Positions 12,782-23,905 of a stretch of 64,000 nt of DNA are shown here, in pieces. Made by a program: the position numbers and the translations under genes. Source of the DNA: Mytilus trossulus (Eukaryota > Mollusca > Bivalvia > Mytilida > Mytilidae); contig NC_086375.1 in the NCBI RefSeq assembly GCF_036588685.1, forward strand, positions 6,255,916-6,319,915, given 5' to 3'. Below the pieces are notes generated by a model that was given only the letters and a program-made list of their open reading frames with translations, searched no databases and had not been told where the DNA came from. Numbering within the stretch: the first letter of the stretch is position 1; each line of letters begins with the position of its first letter.

Positions 12782-15700
12782 CTACAATATAGTGCAACTC
12801 TTAGTATCATCTTCTGAAGAAATACAAGGGCAAGTAAATCCTGGCTGATGTCTTGAACCAAACTGTCGTTGACAATCAACAATATACTGTTCATACATAC
12901 TGTCTAACATGTATGCAGCTTTGATCTGTTCCTGTCGAGCTGGTACCTCTAAAGCTTTGGCACATTCCAGGGAACAAGTCCAATGCATAAAAGGAACACA
13001 TGTGTTTCCAAGGTAAGGGTTCTTAAATGTAATCACTTTGTATCCTGAAATAAAATAAATATACGAGATATGAAAACTTTATCAAGTTAAGTTAGAAGCA
13101 TTATAAGCACACAAAAAATGTACATGAAGTATGAATAAAAAGAAAATGGAGACCCTGCATAATTGTCTTTAAGACAGCAACCAAAGACACAAGAACTCTA
13201 AAGATATCTAAACGTCAACTTATAAATATGAAAAGATATATCATTAAAAACTATTATAGTATAGTTATATAATTAAGGAGAATTAAAAATTGTGTTGATT
13301 CATAAAGGTTTAATACTAAAATATAACAATGCATGTATAACACACAATGTGATTAGTAAATCAGGAACTGCAGAACCTTTCCATAATGTTGTAGTGGGGT
13401 TCATGTTCATGATGTTGCTCAGTATTTAGTTTTCTGTGTAGTGTTGTAGACTATTGTTTGTTTTTGATCTATTGACATGGTGTTGTCTGTATATATTCTT
13501 ATACTTGTGCTTTCTAGAGCCCTCTAAATATATCGTCGCTGTTATGCAAAAACCTCGTATCTCAATTTTTTGCGGAAATCTTTTTATCGATTACTTAGGA
13601 TTAAATATGTATGATCCACTGTATGCGAAAATATCTGATCTTCTAACCAATCATTAACTTGAGTTCTGACATGTGACGAAAAAGTGAAGTCGGATTGGTG
13701 AGACATTTTCTTGTGCGAAAATATCGTATCTCAAAAGAAAAACACATGGCACGGCAGCTGACATTATAACAGGTACAATTTTAGGTTCTCAAAGCTAATA
13801 TAGCTTTGAAATAATGAAAAGCTTTGAAAAAACAACATAGGTGCAGAAATATTTGCTTGTCTTGGTAATTGATTGGTTAGAAGATCAGTTATTGTCGCAT
13901 ACAGTGGAACATACATATTTAATTCTAAAAAATCGATTAAAAGATTTCAGTTTTTACTGCCTGGTGTAAAATTATCAAAACCTTAGATACGAGGTTTTTG
14001 CATAACAGCGACGATATATCTTCTTACTTTTTAAAAACAATAGAAGACTATATAATCATTTGTACCTTAGCATATGTTAAAGTATGATGTACATAAATAT
14101 ATAATTCTGTATAACGTATCATGTACAATCTAATATAATGATACATAACCTTTTGTTTAGGATAAGAAGTTCCTTAGGATATGTGTTCTGAGGAATCCAT
14201 TACAGTGGAACATATGTAAACCTCTATTGATCTAAGATATACCTACCTTTAAGATATGTTCTAGTCAATCTAGTGACTCCATTACAGTGAGAACATACAT
14301 TAAAGCCTTCCCAAACATAGATCTTAGATAAACCTACCTTTAAAACATATTGTATTGACCTCAATACTGTAGGAACACATTTGTATAAATATGGGTACAA
14401 CAATACCCAAGCTTTGATCTCAGATTTACCTACCTTTTAGATATGTTCTAGTGACTCCATTACAGTGAGAACACACACAAAACCCTTACAGAACTATAAA
14501 CTTAACCTTAGATTTACCTACCTTTAAGATACGTTCTAGTGACTCCATTACAGTGAGAACACACATTAAACCCTTACAAAACCATAAACTTTACCATAAA
14601 CTTAACCTTAGATTTACCTACCTTTTAGATATGTTCTAGTGACTCCATTACAATGAGAACACACATTAAACAAAGAATAAATATCAGCTATATAATCTTT
14701 CAATATGCCAGCCACATCAGGATCATTAAAAAAGTCTTTACGTGTTCCAATAATTGTCTTAGCTGCAAGAAACTGTAACATGTCCGGTGAAGTGTCTGGA
14801 AGGACATTTGTTCCTGAAGTCGGAATTATCCGAAAGTCTACATCTGTGTGATACCACATAAAAGTTGACTTGAAATAATTATGGTTGCCATGGCGATGGA
14901 CGGTTTCAATGCCTGGCATCTCTAACAGGAAGCCAGGAAGGGCATCCAATTGGTTGTTGTCTAACAGGATTGTTTTTAATTTTGAACAGAAGGCAAGTGT
15001 ATATGGCAACGAGTGTATCTGCAGACGATTATTTGTTAATGCTAAATATTTTAATTTTCGTAATCGTCCTATATCTGGAGGAATAGCCTCTAAACAGTTA
15101 TACTTCAATGAGAGTATTCTCATATTGTAGCACCGAAATAACTGGAAAATTGAGAAAAAGTCATCATACATATACATGCATAACACCAAAAAATATGGAT
15201 GAATTTTTAAACAACTATAAACATGATAAATAAATGTATAGTTCAATGTAGTTTGTGTGCGTTCTTCATGAAAGATGCTTTTACTGATTAGTTTCGGGTA
15301 AGGACCCTTTCTTTTAAAATTTCATGCATTGACCTTCTGAAAAGTAAAAGAGCTTCTTATTAGCTTCTTCAATGGATTCCATTTTCTTTTAATGAGTTTT
15401 ATTTCCTGTGGTAGTCTATACTGGCTTTGTGTGCACCTGTCTAAAGTCAGGAGCCGGTTGTTCAATTGATGTCATTTGTTTGTGTTGTTCATAAGTGTTT
15501 TTGGTTTCTGATTTCTTTTACATAAGTACTTGGATTTTTTTACATAAATAAGGCCGTAAGTTTTCTTGTTTGAATTGTTTTACATTGTCTTATTGGGGCC
15601 TTTTATAGCTGACTATGCGGTATGGGCTTTGCTCATTGTTGAAGGCCGTACGGTGACCTATAGTTTTAAATGTCTGTGTCATTTTGGTCTTTTGTGGATA

Positions 15701-18700
15701 GTTGTCTCATTGGCAATCATACCATATCTTCTTTTTTTATATTGGCTTATAGTTTTTCTGTTTTAATTGTTTAAAACTAGTCATTTTGTGGCTTGCTGTT
15801 CTGTGTGAACCTAGGCTCCATATTGAAAGCTGTACTTTGACATAATTGTTTATTTTTAAACATTATGACTTACATGGAGAGTTGTCTCATTGGCAGTCAT
15901 AGCATATCTTCTTCAGTAGCAGTTTCAAGTGCCTATTGTGTTCTTTTCAAAATTAAGTATGATGTTTGAGCAATTGTTTGGCCTATATCGGTCCCTGACA
16001 GTGATTTTTAAAATGTAGTTTGGACTTTGACCTACTTGTAAATCATCTTCTACATATTTTTAAGGTAATTTATATAATTGTCTTCAAAATGCATTGTAGT
16101 TTTAAATAAACTAACCTCTTTAGGTAAGGTCCTATCCTCACGAAACTTAAATATACTATCTAAATGGAACTCTGTAATCTTGTACAGCTCCACATAGGTT
16201 GTCAGTAAGTTGTCTGAAATTTGTAAACAAAAATAAATGTGTTCTGTATATGAGCTAAAAATCACTTGTGATGCTGAAATTTCATAGTGAATGCTGTGAT
16301 TGTAAGTGATCAAATATGAAATATCTTTGGGTATATTCAAAATGTTTTCCCAAACTAGTATAACTTGAATTTGTCCTTTGGAAAAAAATACACTAACAGT
16401 CAGAGCTCAGACATAAACAAGTCGAGTTTTGTTTTTGACTTAAATAAGTCGAAACATGTATTTATTATAAAAATGTAGTTTCAATTTTAGACTTATCTGA
16501 GTCAGAAAATGACAGACTTGTTTAGGTCTATTTATGTTGATGAAAATACTTAATTTTACTTGGTGGCCAAAGTACAGCACCTATGACAGCAAAAACCTGT
16601 CTGAGAGTTCACAAGGACTTGAGCTATCTATATTTAATTATCTAATTGAACATCCTTACTAAACACTGATGTTATACCTCATTAAGTGTGGTTCCAGGTG
16701 GTTGCATTGTAAGGTTAACTAACATTATCTCTGATTTTTTAGACTCTCATTCATATTTTTCTTTAGAAGACAAAGCATTGTCTTTCAATGTTGTCATTAT
16801 TTGATTTAGACGCATGAACTTTTTATAAATATGCGTGGGTCTTGAAGTTAATCAATTTTGATAACTTATCTACTTGTAGGAGTCGATATTTGCAACGTTT
16901 TGATTCTGGACAATTATTTCTTGCTTAACAATATTTTACTTATTAAAGTCGTATTTTGTCTTGCATTAAAGGGAGATAAATCCTAAACTTCCAAATCTAG
17001 ACCTCTATGAGTCAAAAGCAGATTAAGACTTATTTATGTCTGAGCTCTGACTGACTAAGGAGGACTTCACTGTTACTAATCACCTGCAATCAGCTCAACA
17101 GTAAAATGACAGTTTTTACTTTTGGTGTGCAACATATACATAGAAAATAATAGAAGTCTTATGACTTATGTTATCCTTAAACAGTTACATCAGTTTCAGT
17201 ATTATATTTTTGGTTCTGTGATATAGAATGTTAAAGTTCACACTTAATCTTCTAAAAAGTTTAATTGCAGATTTGAAAAACAAATCTTGAGAAACAATTT
17301 CATGAGACGTCAACATGATGGGAAATTATAATCTGGATCAAATCTTACGGATGATAATTTATATAATCATGATAATCATATCCAAAATTTACTTATGAAT
17401 TGAACAAAGTGTAAGGGATTCAAATTCAACTGTGGATTTCAGATTAGGAAACTGGATTAATGTGATATATATCTGAGGGAGGATATCTGTTATCCGAAGT
17501 ATCTAACATATTGTTCGTTTTATTGTGTTTTTGGTGATGTTGTACCCTTTTAGACTTGATATAAATCATATTTTGTAGTGTACTGCATTATGTTTATATG
17601 ATCCATCGCCACGTAAGATTTATCGTTGGCTATTTTTCAGTCATTTTATATATATATATATGTCAATGTATGTGAGATGTTGTGTTGACAAGTATGTAGA
17701 AATACAAACCTATAGGTAACCTATGATGCTGCTTTGAGTCATGCTTACAAAGCTGAATCAATCGTTTTGGTTGGCGATGAAGGCAAACTGACAGGTACCA
17801 TAACTCTTGTGGAACTTTCTGAAACACATAAAAAAAACATATTTATTTTCATTTAAATTTAGATTGAATGGATTTTTGTTTTATCATTCAAAAAGCGATA
17901 CATTTGTAAATAAAACTTTTAAGCATACATGGAAGTCAAATGCAACAGTTTTTTCATTTGAATTGTTGTACATTGTCTTATCAGGGCCTTTAATAGCTGA
18001 CTATGCGGTATGGGCTTTGCTCATTGTTGAAGGCCGTAACGTGACCTATAGTTGTTAATGTTTGTGGCATTTTGGTCTTTAGTCCAGTCAAACTAAGATT
18101 TAACCTCAAACTAATTGCAACAGAAAATGTTTTAGTTCTAATCTATAGCATTATGCCCTTTATATACACAGAAAAAAGTCCTAAAAAATCTAACTTGAGA
18201 AAAACTCAAAATCAACATTTTTAATTTCCTATGGAAATTAACATTAGAAGGGGAGATAACTCTTACAAAAATGAGTCTTTTTAGGTAAGTTTTTGGTTGT
18301 TTTTCTTGAAATTTAGGAATAGTATATTACTTTGATGGGGTTGTAAGTTTGTATTTGACTTAATTATATAATCTTCTACTCATTAAATGTACAAAACCGA
18401 AATGTTATGGGTAGTTTTATTTTTTTCGTGTATTTTTCATTAAAGAAATTGCAAATTTGAAGCTTAGTGACCATTTTGAAAAAATAATGTGAAAATTTGG
18501 TATTGTTCATACCTGCATATTAATTTTTTTCAGCAACTTACCTATCTTAAGAAACTTTAAACCACAAAAAGAAGAATACATGCTTAATTATTTTAATTAA
18601 ATTTGCGATTCTCAACCTTTACATGTTGAACAATTCAATAAATGGTAAACTAATTAATTACGAAATCGAGATTATAGCTTGATAAAAGATAAGAAAACAC

Positions 18701-19732
18701 CTTTAGAATTGTTTGTTATACTCTAAAGACCACTTAAAAATCAAGAATAAATACATTCTGATGAACAGAAGCGGTAAAAATATAATTTTGTATCAATTTT
18801 AATGGATATTTCTGTCTTTTTTGCAAGAGTTATCTCCCTTCTCAATGCAAATCTCCATAGGAATTTTAAATGGTGATTTTTTTAGTCTTCCTCAAGTTAG
18901 ATTTTATAGGACTTTTTTCTGTGTGTATTTGGGGTATAATGCTAAAGATTGCAACTTTAAAATCTTCTGTTGCAATTACTTTCGGGTTAGGGTCAAATTT
19001 ATGCTAGATTGACTGGACTACTTTTGTGGATAGTTGCCTCATTGGCAATAATACCACATTTTCTTTTTTATATGTACAGTGGATGTTGACATGCAGATGT
19101 ATTCTTTAATTATTTTTTTTGTATTGTTGTGTTGTTGTCTCATGTATAAAATCTAATTTTTTTATGGCAGTGTCTGCGCGTACCCTCATGCGGGTACGAA
19201 TAGTCAAATTGTTGTTCTAGGCTGTGCATACCCACATCCGGTTTTTCTAATAAAATGCTATCGAATCGGGAATGAAACGTGACATATATACGAAAATTAT
19301 CGATAATAAGGGGATATTTAATAAATACAATTTGAAAGTATTATTTTTCATACTCTTCACTCGTTCTACACGATATTCCCATATTATCGATAATTTCCGT
19401 AGATATTTCACGTTTTCCACCCGATTCGATGGCATTTTATTAGAATACCGGATGTGGGTACGCGCAGCCTAGAAAGGCAATTAGACTATTCGTACCCGCA
19501 TGCGGGTACGCGCAGACACTGCCTTTTCTTATCTATGATGTCTATATAAAGAGACAGCAAAATGTTTTAATGTATGCTTAATTACCTGAACTATATCATT
19601 AATATCAATGACATCATCTGAGCTCTTTTCAAGTTTTTCTTGAATCTGCTTCCTCAACCCATACCAAACTTCAGGATGACAGGAAAACTTCTTGAACAAT
19701 AGAAGTTCAAATCCATGATAAATATTGGTCAT
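12782..19732 (-). CDS. Leucine-rich-repeat protein with C-terminal Cys pairs and CaaX-like end
   Basis: Five exons read on the minus strand: 19732-19586, 17818-17710, 16213-16116, 15141-14622 and 13044-12782. They join in phase to 378 residues, ATG to TAG. Residues 1-118 are helical and contain no clear LRR. From about 119 there are roughly three LRRs (MRILSLKYNCLEAIPPDIG, LKYLALTNNRL, LKTILLDNNQLDALPG). A segment MLQFLAAKTI follows. Then come CSHC (279-282) and CVPFMHWTCSLEC (307-319), Cys pairs arranged as I recall in LRRC58/LRRC28-type proteins, probably metal-binding. The last four residues are CTIL, a geranylgeranylation-type CaaX box, with CPC upstream. Function is unknown; an adaptor or membrane-tethered role is inference. 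All introns except the smallest carry TIR elements. The 5' end is head-to-head with the gene at 20.1 kb. Confidence 0.85.
13528..14019. mobile_element. Foldback element with about 130-bp inverted arms
   Basis: The left arm ATATATCGTCGCTGTTATGC...CCTCGTATCT is matched base for base by its reverse complement at the right end. Beyond the first 36 bp the arms remain similar for about 100 bp (ATTAAATATGTATG.TCCACTGTATGCG, CTGATCTTCTAACCAATCA). There is no open frame in the short centre. No convincing target-site duplication could be read. It sits in the last intron of the LRR gene. Confidence 0.8.
14176..14671 (-). repeat. Tandem copies of the exon 4/intron 4 junction of the LRR gene
   Basis: The 3' end of exon 4 with its donor site (14611-14671) is repeated downstream in the intron at 14511-14570, 14423-14480 and 14236-14305. 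More decayed copies lie near 14321-14380 and 14176-14220. The three best copies keep the GTAGGTA donor after AAAG. Two of them keep the codons for CSHCNGVTRTYLK with only silent changes. The unit is about 90 bp. Confidence 0.85.
15411..15915 (-). repeat. Mytilid-type dispersed repeat, two adjacent copies
   Basis: Copy a (15411-15745) contains TTGAATTGTTTTACATTGTC, GGCCTTTTATAGCTGACTAT, GTTGAAGGCCGTACGGTGAC and GTTGTCTCATTGGCAATCAT. Copy b (15745-15915) belongs to a second subfamily (GGCTTGCTGTTCTGTGTGAA, CTGTACTTTGAC, GAGAGTTGTCTCATTGGCAG). Both are inverted relative to 7044-7210. They lie in the third intron of the LRR gene. Short open frames inside are repeat-derived. Confidence 0.8.
16397..17053. 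mobile_element. Non-autonomous TIR element, 657 bp, with 5-bp target-site duplication ACTAA
   Basis: The ends are inverted: left CAGTCAGAGCTCAGACATAA, right TTATGTCTGAGCTCTGACTG, followed in both arms by AACAAGTC/GACTTATT. ACTAA occurs directly outside both ends (16392-16396 and 17054-17058). The interior is AT-rich with several GACTTA.GTC words and has no transposase frame. It lies in intron 2 of the LRR gene. The superfamily is uncertain. Confidence 0.8.
17955..19072 (-). repeat. Mytilid-type dispersed repeat interrupted by a nested TIR element
   Basis: The left part (17955-18080) reads TTGAATTGTTGTACATTGTC through CATTTTGGTCTTT. The right part (19021-19072) resumes with CTTTTGTGGATAGTTGCCTC. 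Compared with the intact copy at 15571-15740, where the text runs GGTCTTTTGTGGATAGTTG, the break falls exactly at a duplicated CTT(T). The 941-bp insert is listed separately. Intron 1 of the LRR gene. Confidence 0.9.
18080..19020. mobile_element. Long-TIR foldback element nested in a dispersed repeat
   Basis: The ends read TAGTCCAGTCAA and TTGACTGGACTA. The similarity of the arms extends, with indels, for more than 200 bp: AATTGCAACAGAA, AGCATTAT, CAGAAAAAAGTCCTA, AATCTAACTTGAG, TTCCTATGGA and GGGAGATAACTCTT all occur in the left arm and, reverse-complemented, in the right arm. CTT (or CTTT, depending on where the end is set) is duplicated on both sides. There is no coding frame. Confidence 0.88.
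19166..19523. mobile_element. 358-bp near-palindromic foldback element
   Basis: The arms GGCAGTGTCTGCGCGTACCC and GGGTACGCGCAGACACTGCC are exact reverse complements at the tips. Pairing continues almost to the centre near 19345 (GAATAGTC/GACTATTC, AAAATGC.ATCGAATCGGG/CCCGATTCGATGGCATTTT, TTATCGATAAT). Each arm also holds its own small palindrome (GTACCC.CATGCGGGTAC). GC content at the tips is far above the surroundings. No clear target-site duplication. Intron 1 of the LRR gene. Confidence 0.85.
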
Positions 19733-20029
19733 ATTTTGTATTTCAAGGGTTTGTAGGTCTTTAAAAGTTTTCTCATCACACGAATTTTGGTTGAGGTATC
19801 AGGGAAACCTTACACGACTGACTCAGTATGTTTATGCCACCTCTTCATCATCATCCTGTCATGTTGACTATTGAAAAAGGGGAGATAATCATGTTATTTA
19901 TTTTAGAAGTTTTGTGTTGCAATTCTGAATCTCCTTTATATCAATAAAATACATTAAAAGTACAGGATAGGATAGAGAAACTGCTAGTTTATGTTTTTTC
20001 AGTCACGGAAATAATATATTTGCTAGCAC

Positions 20030-20140
20030 TTATCACAAATTAATCCGGAGTTCGCCCATTTTGTGCTGAATTTACACATATCCGTGCACTTCCGTTTCAT
20101 ATCCAAGGTCAAGCGAAGCACAGACCGCTCCGTGAGTATA
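20030..20140 (+). promoter_or_regulatory. Putative promoter and 5' UTR exon of the 80-aa gene
   Basis: A short GC-richer block contains TCCGGAG, GCCCATTTTG (YY1-like CCATTTT) and CACTTCCG (ETS-like). It ends CCGCTCC|GTGAGT, a plausible first-exon donor. The LRR gene start codon on the other strand is about 350 bp away, so the two may share a bidirectional promoter. YY1/ETS combinations are common at nuclear genes for mitochondrial and ribosomal proteins; here the link is inference. Confidence 0.45.
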
Positions 20141-20587
20141 CTAATTTAAATGTTCTGTCTATGTCTGTTTGTAGTCGGCAATTAGTCTTGCTTTGTATGT
20201 ATTTACCCAAGAAACTTTACACATAGAAAAATTGAGTTAACTTATGTCCTCTCAATGAGAAGTACTTGCCATAAACGAAGCAATGTCCTCTGAGGCTCTG
20301 TGGGTACAACTACAAGTCAAATCGGCACCCATAGAAAAAGTCAAATCGGCATTATGTCAAATCGGGACTAGTCCCAGATATGTATAAATTCGATCATGGT
20401 CTATTTTTGGAGTTGGATTTTATCTATTCCAAATAATTATGACGTCTTGAAAGGTTATTACATGTATTATAATTGTTTTCTTTGACGCCTAACTTCAACA
20501 GATGAGTAGTTTGGTTGTTTTAATAAATTGGAGATGTTATAGTATAAGTATTTTTTATTGATTCATATCAGTTTATCGTTACAGATC

Positions 20588-21870
20588 ATGCCTGAGTACG
20601 GAAGACAGATGATTTATCCCTATACAGGGTTTGGGAAACTAGCCCGATTTAACTACAGATATAGATGGCACAATGACAGAATTCTGAGATTCAGAACCTA
20701 CTTGTTACCATTTGTTATTTATCTGGGTTGGAAAATCCAGTCTGTATGTAAGTGATAGTTTCTAATTTCATCCTAGGCATCTAGTTTGGATTTTTACTTT
20801 TAGTAGAGACTTCTAAAGAAGATACCAAAATCATACATGTACCTTGGTATAATATGTAAGGTTTCAAAAAAAAATTATTAAATAAAACACCAGTTTGACA
20901 TCAACACTTCATTAGACTAACTTTATTAAAAAGCCTGTCCACATGCTTCAACTATAACTATACAATTCATAAACAGAAATTAAGCACTGAATTAAAAACC
21001 TGGTACGTTAAATTTTACATCACAATCTTCTTGCTAAATTTAGAATTTAAAGGAAAATGAGAAATAATAATGAATTCTTTTCCCACATTATTAAGTATTT
21101 ATTTATCTTTGTTTCAGTGAGGGGTGGAGAAGACATGAGAGAGTACTGGAGAAACAAGAAGACAGAACGTCGTAAGTTTTATTTCTTTTTAACAGAAGAA
21201 CCTGTAAAAATCACTTCATATTAAAAACTGAGAATCTTGTTTAATCTTTACCATGACTCTGTTCTGGTTTTGAAAAAAATGATTGAAATTGCAAAAGAAT
21301 AAAGAACACTTTAATCCAAGTTATAAGGAGTCTGTTGGGTTATTGTCTTATTGGAATTCATACCACATCTTCTTATTCTATATTAAGTCATAATATCAAA
21401 GTTATTGAGTTTATTTATCATGTTTCTAAATGTCGGCTGGTATACATTTTAGTCCACAGTCTATGAATCCAAAATTCAAATTACCATGCCAGGTGCAGTT
21501 TAGCATCTTTATAGATACTATAAGCAAGAAAATCTGGATTTGCATTGTTGGTTTATGGTCTTCTAGGTTTGTTTTTGATATTGTATATAACTGTAAAAAC
21601 AATGTGGCATGGTCATGAGACATCATGGACATGAGTACATTATAAAACATTTTCAAATATTGGTTCTAGTTTGGTTTTTTATACTGCTGCATGCGTTTTG
21701 TTTTAGCTAATGTCTCATCGTGTTAAAATTCACTAAATTGCAGTGAGATTTATTTCATAAAACGGTCTTGACAATTGCACCCTGAGATATAAAATTGATA
21801 TTTTACCTGGCTAATTTGTGTTTTCTATTTTCTCATTTCAGATAACTGGTTTGCACCTGTATCAGAATGA
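20588..21870 (+). CDS. 80-residue single-span membrane protein, probably mitochondrial
   Basis: Three coding exons, 20588-20747, 21118-21171 and 21842-21870, join in phase to exactly 80 residues and a TGA. The ATG is three bases inside its exon (acceptor TTACAG), which implies a 5' UTR exon upstream, probably near 20.1 kb. The N-terminal half is basic and aromatic (ARFNYRYRWHNDRILRFR). Residues about 38-49 (TYLLPFVIYLGWKI) form one short membrane span. The C-terminal tail is charged (EDMREYWRNKKTERHNW). Size, single span and flanking charge resemble accessory subunits of respiratory complex I or its neighbours, but I do not recognise the family. A poly(A) signal AATAAA follows at 21950. Confidence 0.75.
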
Positions 21871-22087
21871 TTGTGACCTGTAGAGACAATTTTACTTTCT
21901 TATTGATAAATTATCTGTGTTTCGTATTTCATACATAGAAATAAATTGAATTTAAGATAATTAGTTATTTCGACTATATTTATTTACTTTGGTAAACAAT
22001 TTAAAACCTCAATGGAAAAATGGTTAAGGTTGAGGTTAATTCACCATATCAACACTATTGTGAAGGCTTGAGCCAATGTCATAATTA

Positions 22088-22278
22088 GGGCTATTCCATT
22101 AAAATGTATGTGAGAGGGTAGGAAGGGACTACATATTACTATATTACTATACAATATTACTACAACCAAGAACCATTTTAGATATTTTTTCTTAATTGGC
22201 ACATACTGAAAAAAGACCCATGATGCACATTCTAACTTCCCTTTGAACCCTCCCACATATGTTTTAATGGAATAGCCC
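22088..22278. mobile_element. PIF/Harbinger-like MITE, 191 bp, TTA target duplication
   Basis: Terminal inverted repeats of about 33 bp: left GGGCTATTCCATTAAAATGT, right ACATATGTTTTAATGGAATAGCCC (one-base differences). TTA lies directly outside both ends (22085-22087 and 22279-22281). No coding capacity. TTA/TAA duplication with G-rich tips is the PIF/Harbinger pattern. Confidence 0.85.
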
Positions 22279-22524
22279 TTATGTGATAGTGTGTAAGTTA
22301 CTAATATATGGTTCATGGTTTAACCATGCACAATTCAGTCTTAGTTTCTATAGCAATGAATATTTCATCAACTATTTATATGTATTTTGGTGTTGCATAG
22401 ATTTTCACAGATCCAATATCCTCCTCCTGTCCTACACCAATAAGACATACAGTATTGCCGTGCGTTATTGTGCAAATTTTTTGGAGTAGTGGTTTTAAAA
22501 CAAAACCAAAAACTTCTGTTATTT

Positions 22525-22687
22525 TAAAAAAAATGAAAATGTATGATTGCCAATGAGACATCTCTCCACCAGAGACCTAGAATGATGAAGAACTTAATAA
22601 CTATGAATCAGCTATGGCCTTTAACAATTCTGCATACAATGTAAGCTATTAAAGGCCCTGAAATGACATATGTAAAACAATTAAAAA
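22525..22687 (+). repeat. Mytilid-type dispersed repeat copy
   Basis: It contains TGATTGCCAATGAGACATCT, CTCCACCAGAGACC, TAAAGGCCCTGAAATGACA and TGTAAAACAATTAAAA in the same order as 7044-7210, somewhat more diverged. The stretch 22690-23170 after it holds nothing I recognise. Confidence 0.75.
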
Positions 22688-23173
22688 CACCACATTTTTT
22701 TGCCTGATTTTGATATAATGTTGTGGGGTAAAACACTTGCTTATACCAAACACTCCCCTAACCTGGAACTGGTGTAAGAGTATAAACCATAAAATTCAGT
22801 TGAAAAAGATTGTATTGATCAGATCTAAACAAAGCAGAAAAAAACTAACAAAGACACAAAGTATGATTTCAAGCTTTAATCTTCTCATTTTCTCCAGTGT
22901 ACAAATTGTTATCTAATTTAAAATAAACACTATAAAAAATCTGAGACCAAAACTGGACAAGTAAAATTAAGAAAGAACTGCTACAACCACTGACAAGGTT
23001 CCTGACTTGAATGGCCACATGAATATGTGAAGTTCAACTTCATTAAGCATTCATTACCTTCCCCTTTTTAATTTCAATCAGTATAAAATTAACGCAGTTA
23101 AATATTAAAACAAATCTCTTAAAAAGTGTACTCTTCCTGTTGTATGATTTGGTAGATTTACCTTTTTATATTG

Positions 23174-23417
23174 GGCCACACTAAAAAATATCTTGTTTTG
23201 CCCAAACCCTACCCAAAGGTTGAGACAGTGGGTAGGTAGGTAGGCATTTTTTTTTTTTTCAAAAAAAATAAATTGAAGTATCTGATGTTTATGAGTCTTC
23301 ATGCCTATTTGATTAATAAAAAACTTCTTCAAATCAAAACAATAAAAGAATTTGAGTAGGCAGCTTTTTTCTGGGTAGGTACCGTTAAGGGAAACAAACC
23401 TAATTTTTATTATGGCC
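23174..23417. mobile_element. Possible MITE with imperfect TIRs
   Basis: Left GGCCACACTAAAAAATATC matches, imperfectly and inverted, the right end TTTTTATTATGGCC. Both arms also carry CCCTACCC/GGGTAGG words. It contains a (TAGG)n stretch and a poly-T run. No target-site duplication was identified. Confidence 0.45.
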
Positions 23418-23905
23418 TTGGGCGTATTAAATAGGTGAACAATTATGTGATTCATGTACAATGATCTGGGTAGCTACAGTATGCAGGACTCACTGGTTTA
23501 CCGTAGTACAGCCAAGTAATGTTGTGCCAATAACTGCTTCAATGATGATAACTAAATCATCTAGAATAGAAAGGTTTTTGAAATATTTGTATCAAGGTAG
23601 CTGTGAATTGGCTAGAATATTTTTTTTTTTATTAATTAAAGGACTGCTATAATGCTGTTTTAGTATTGTGTTATGTTAATTTTGTCAAGGATGTTGTCTA
23701 AATATGTCAAGGATGATCTGGGTAGCTGTGAACCAGCATATGTCATAGTATTGTTTAGTATGTTCTGTCAATGAGGATCTTAGTAACTTCTATCCTTTAC
23801 GGGTAGACTTTTTCATAGATAAATTAAGCCGTATAAGAAAAGTAATATGAGTATGTTAAATTTGATGTATGCCTTTTTGTGCTTCTTCGTTACATTTGTT
23901 GTTTT

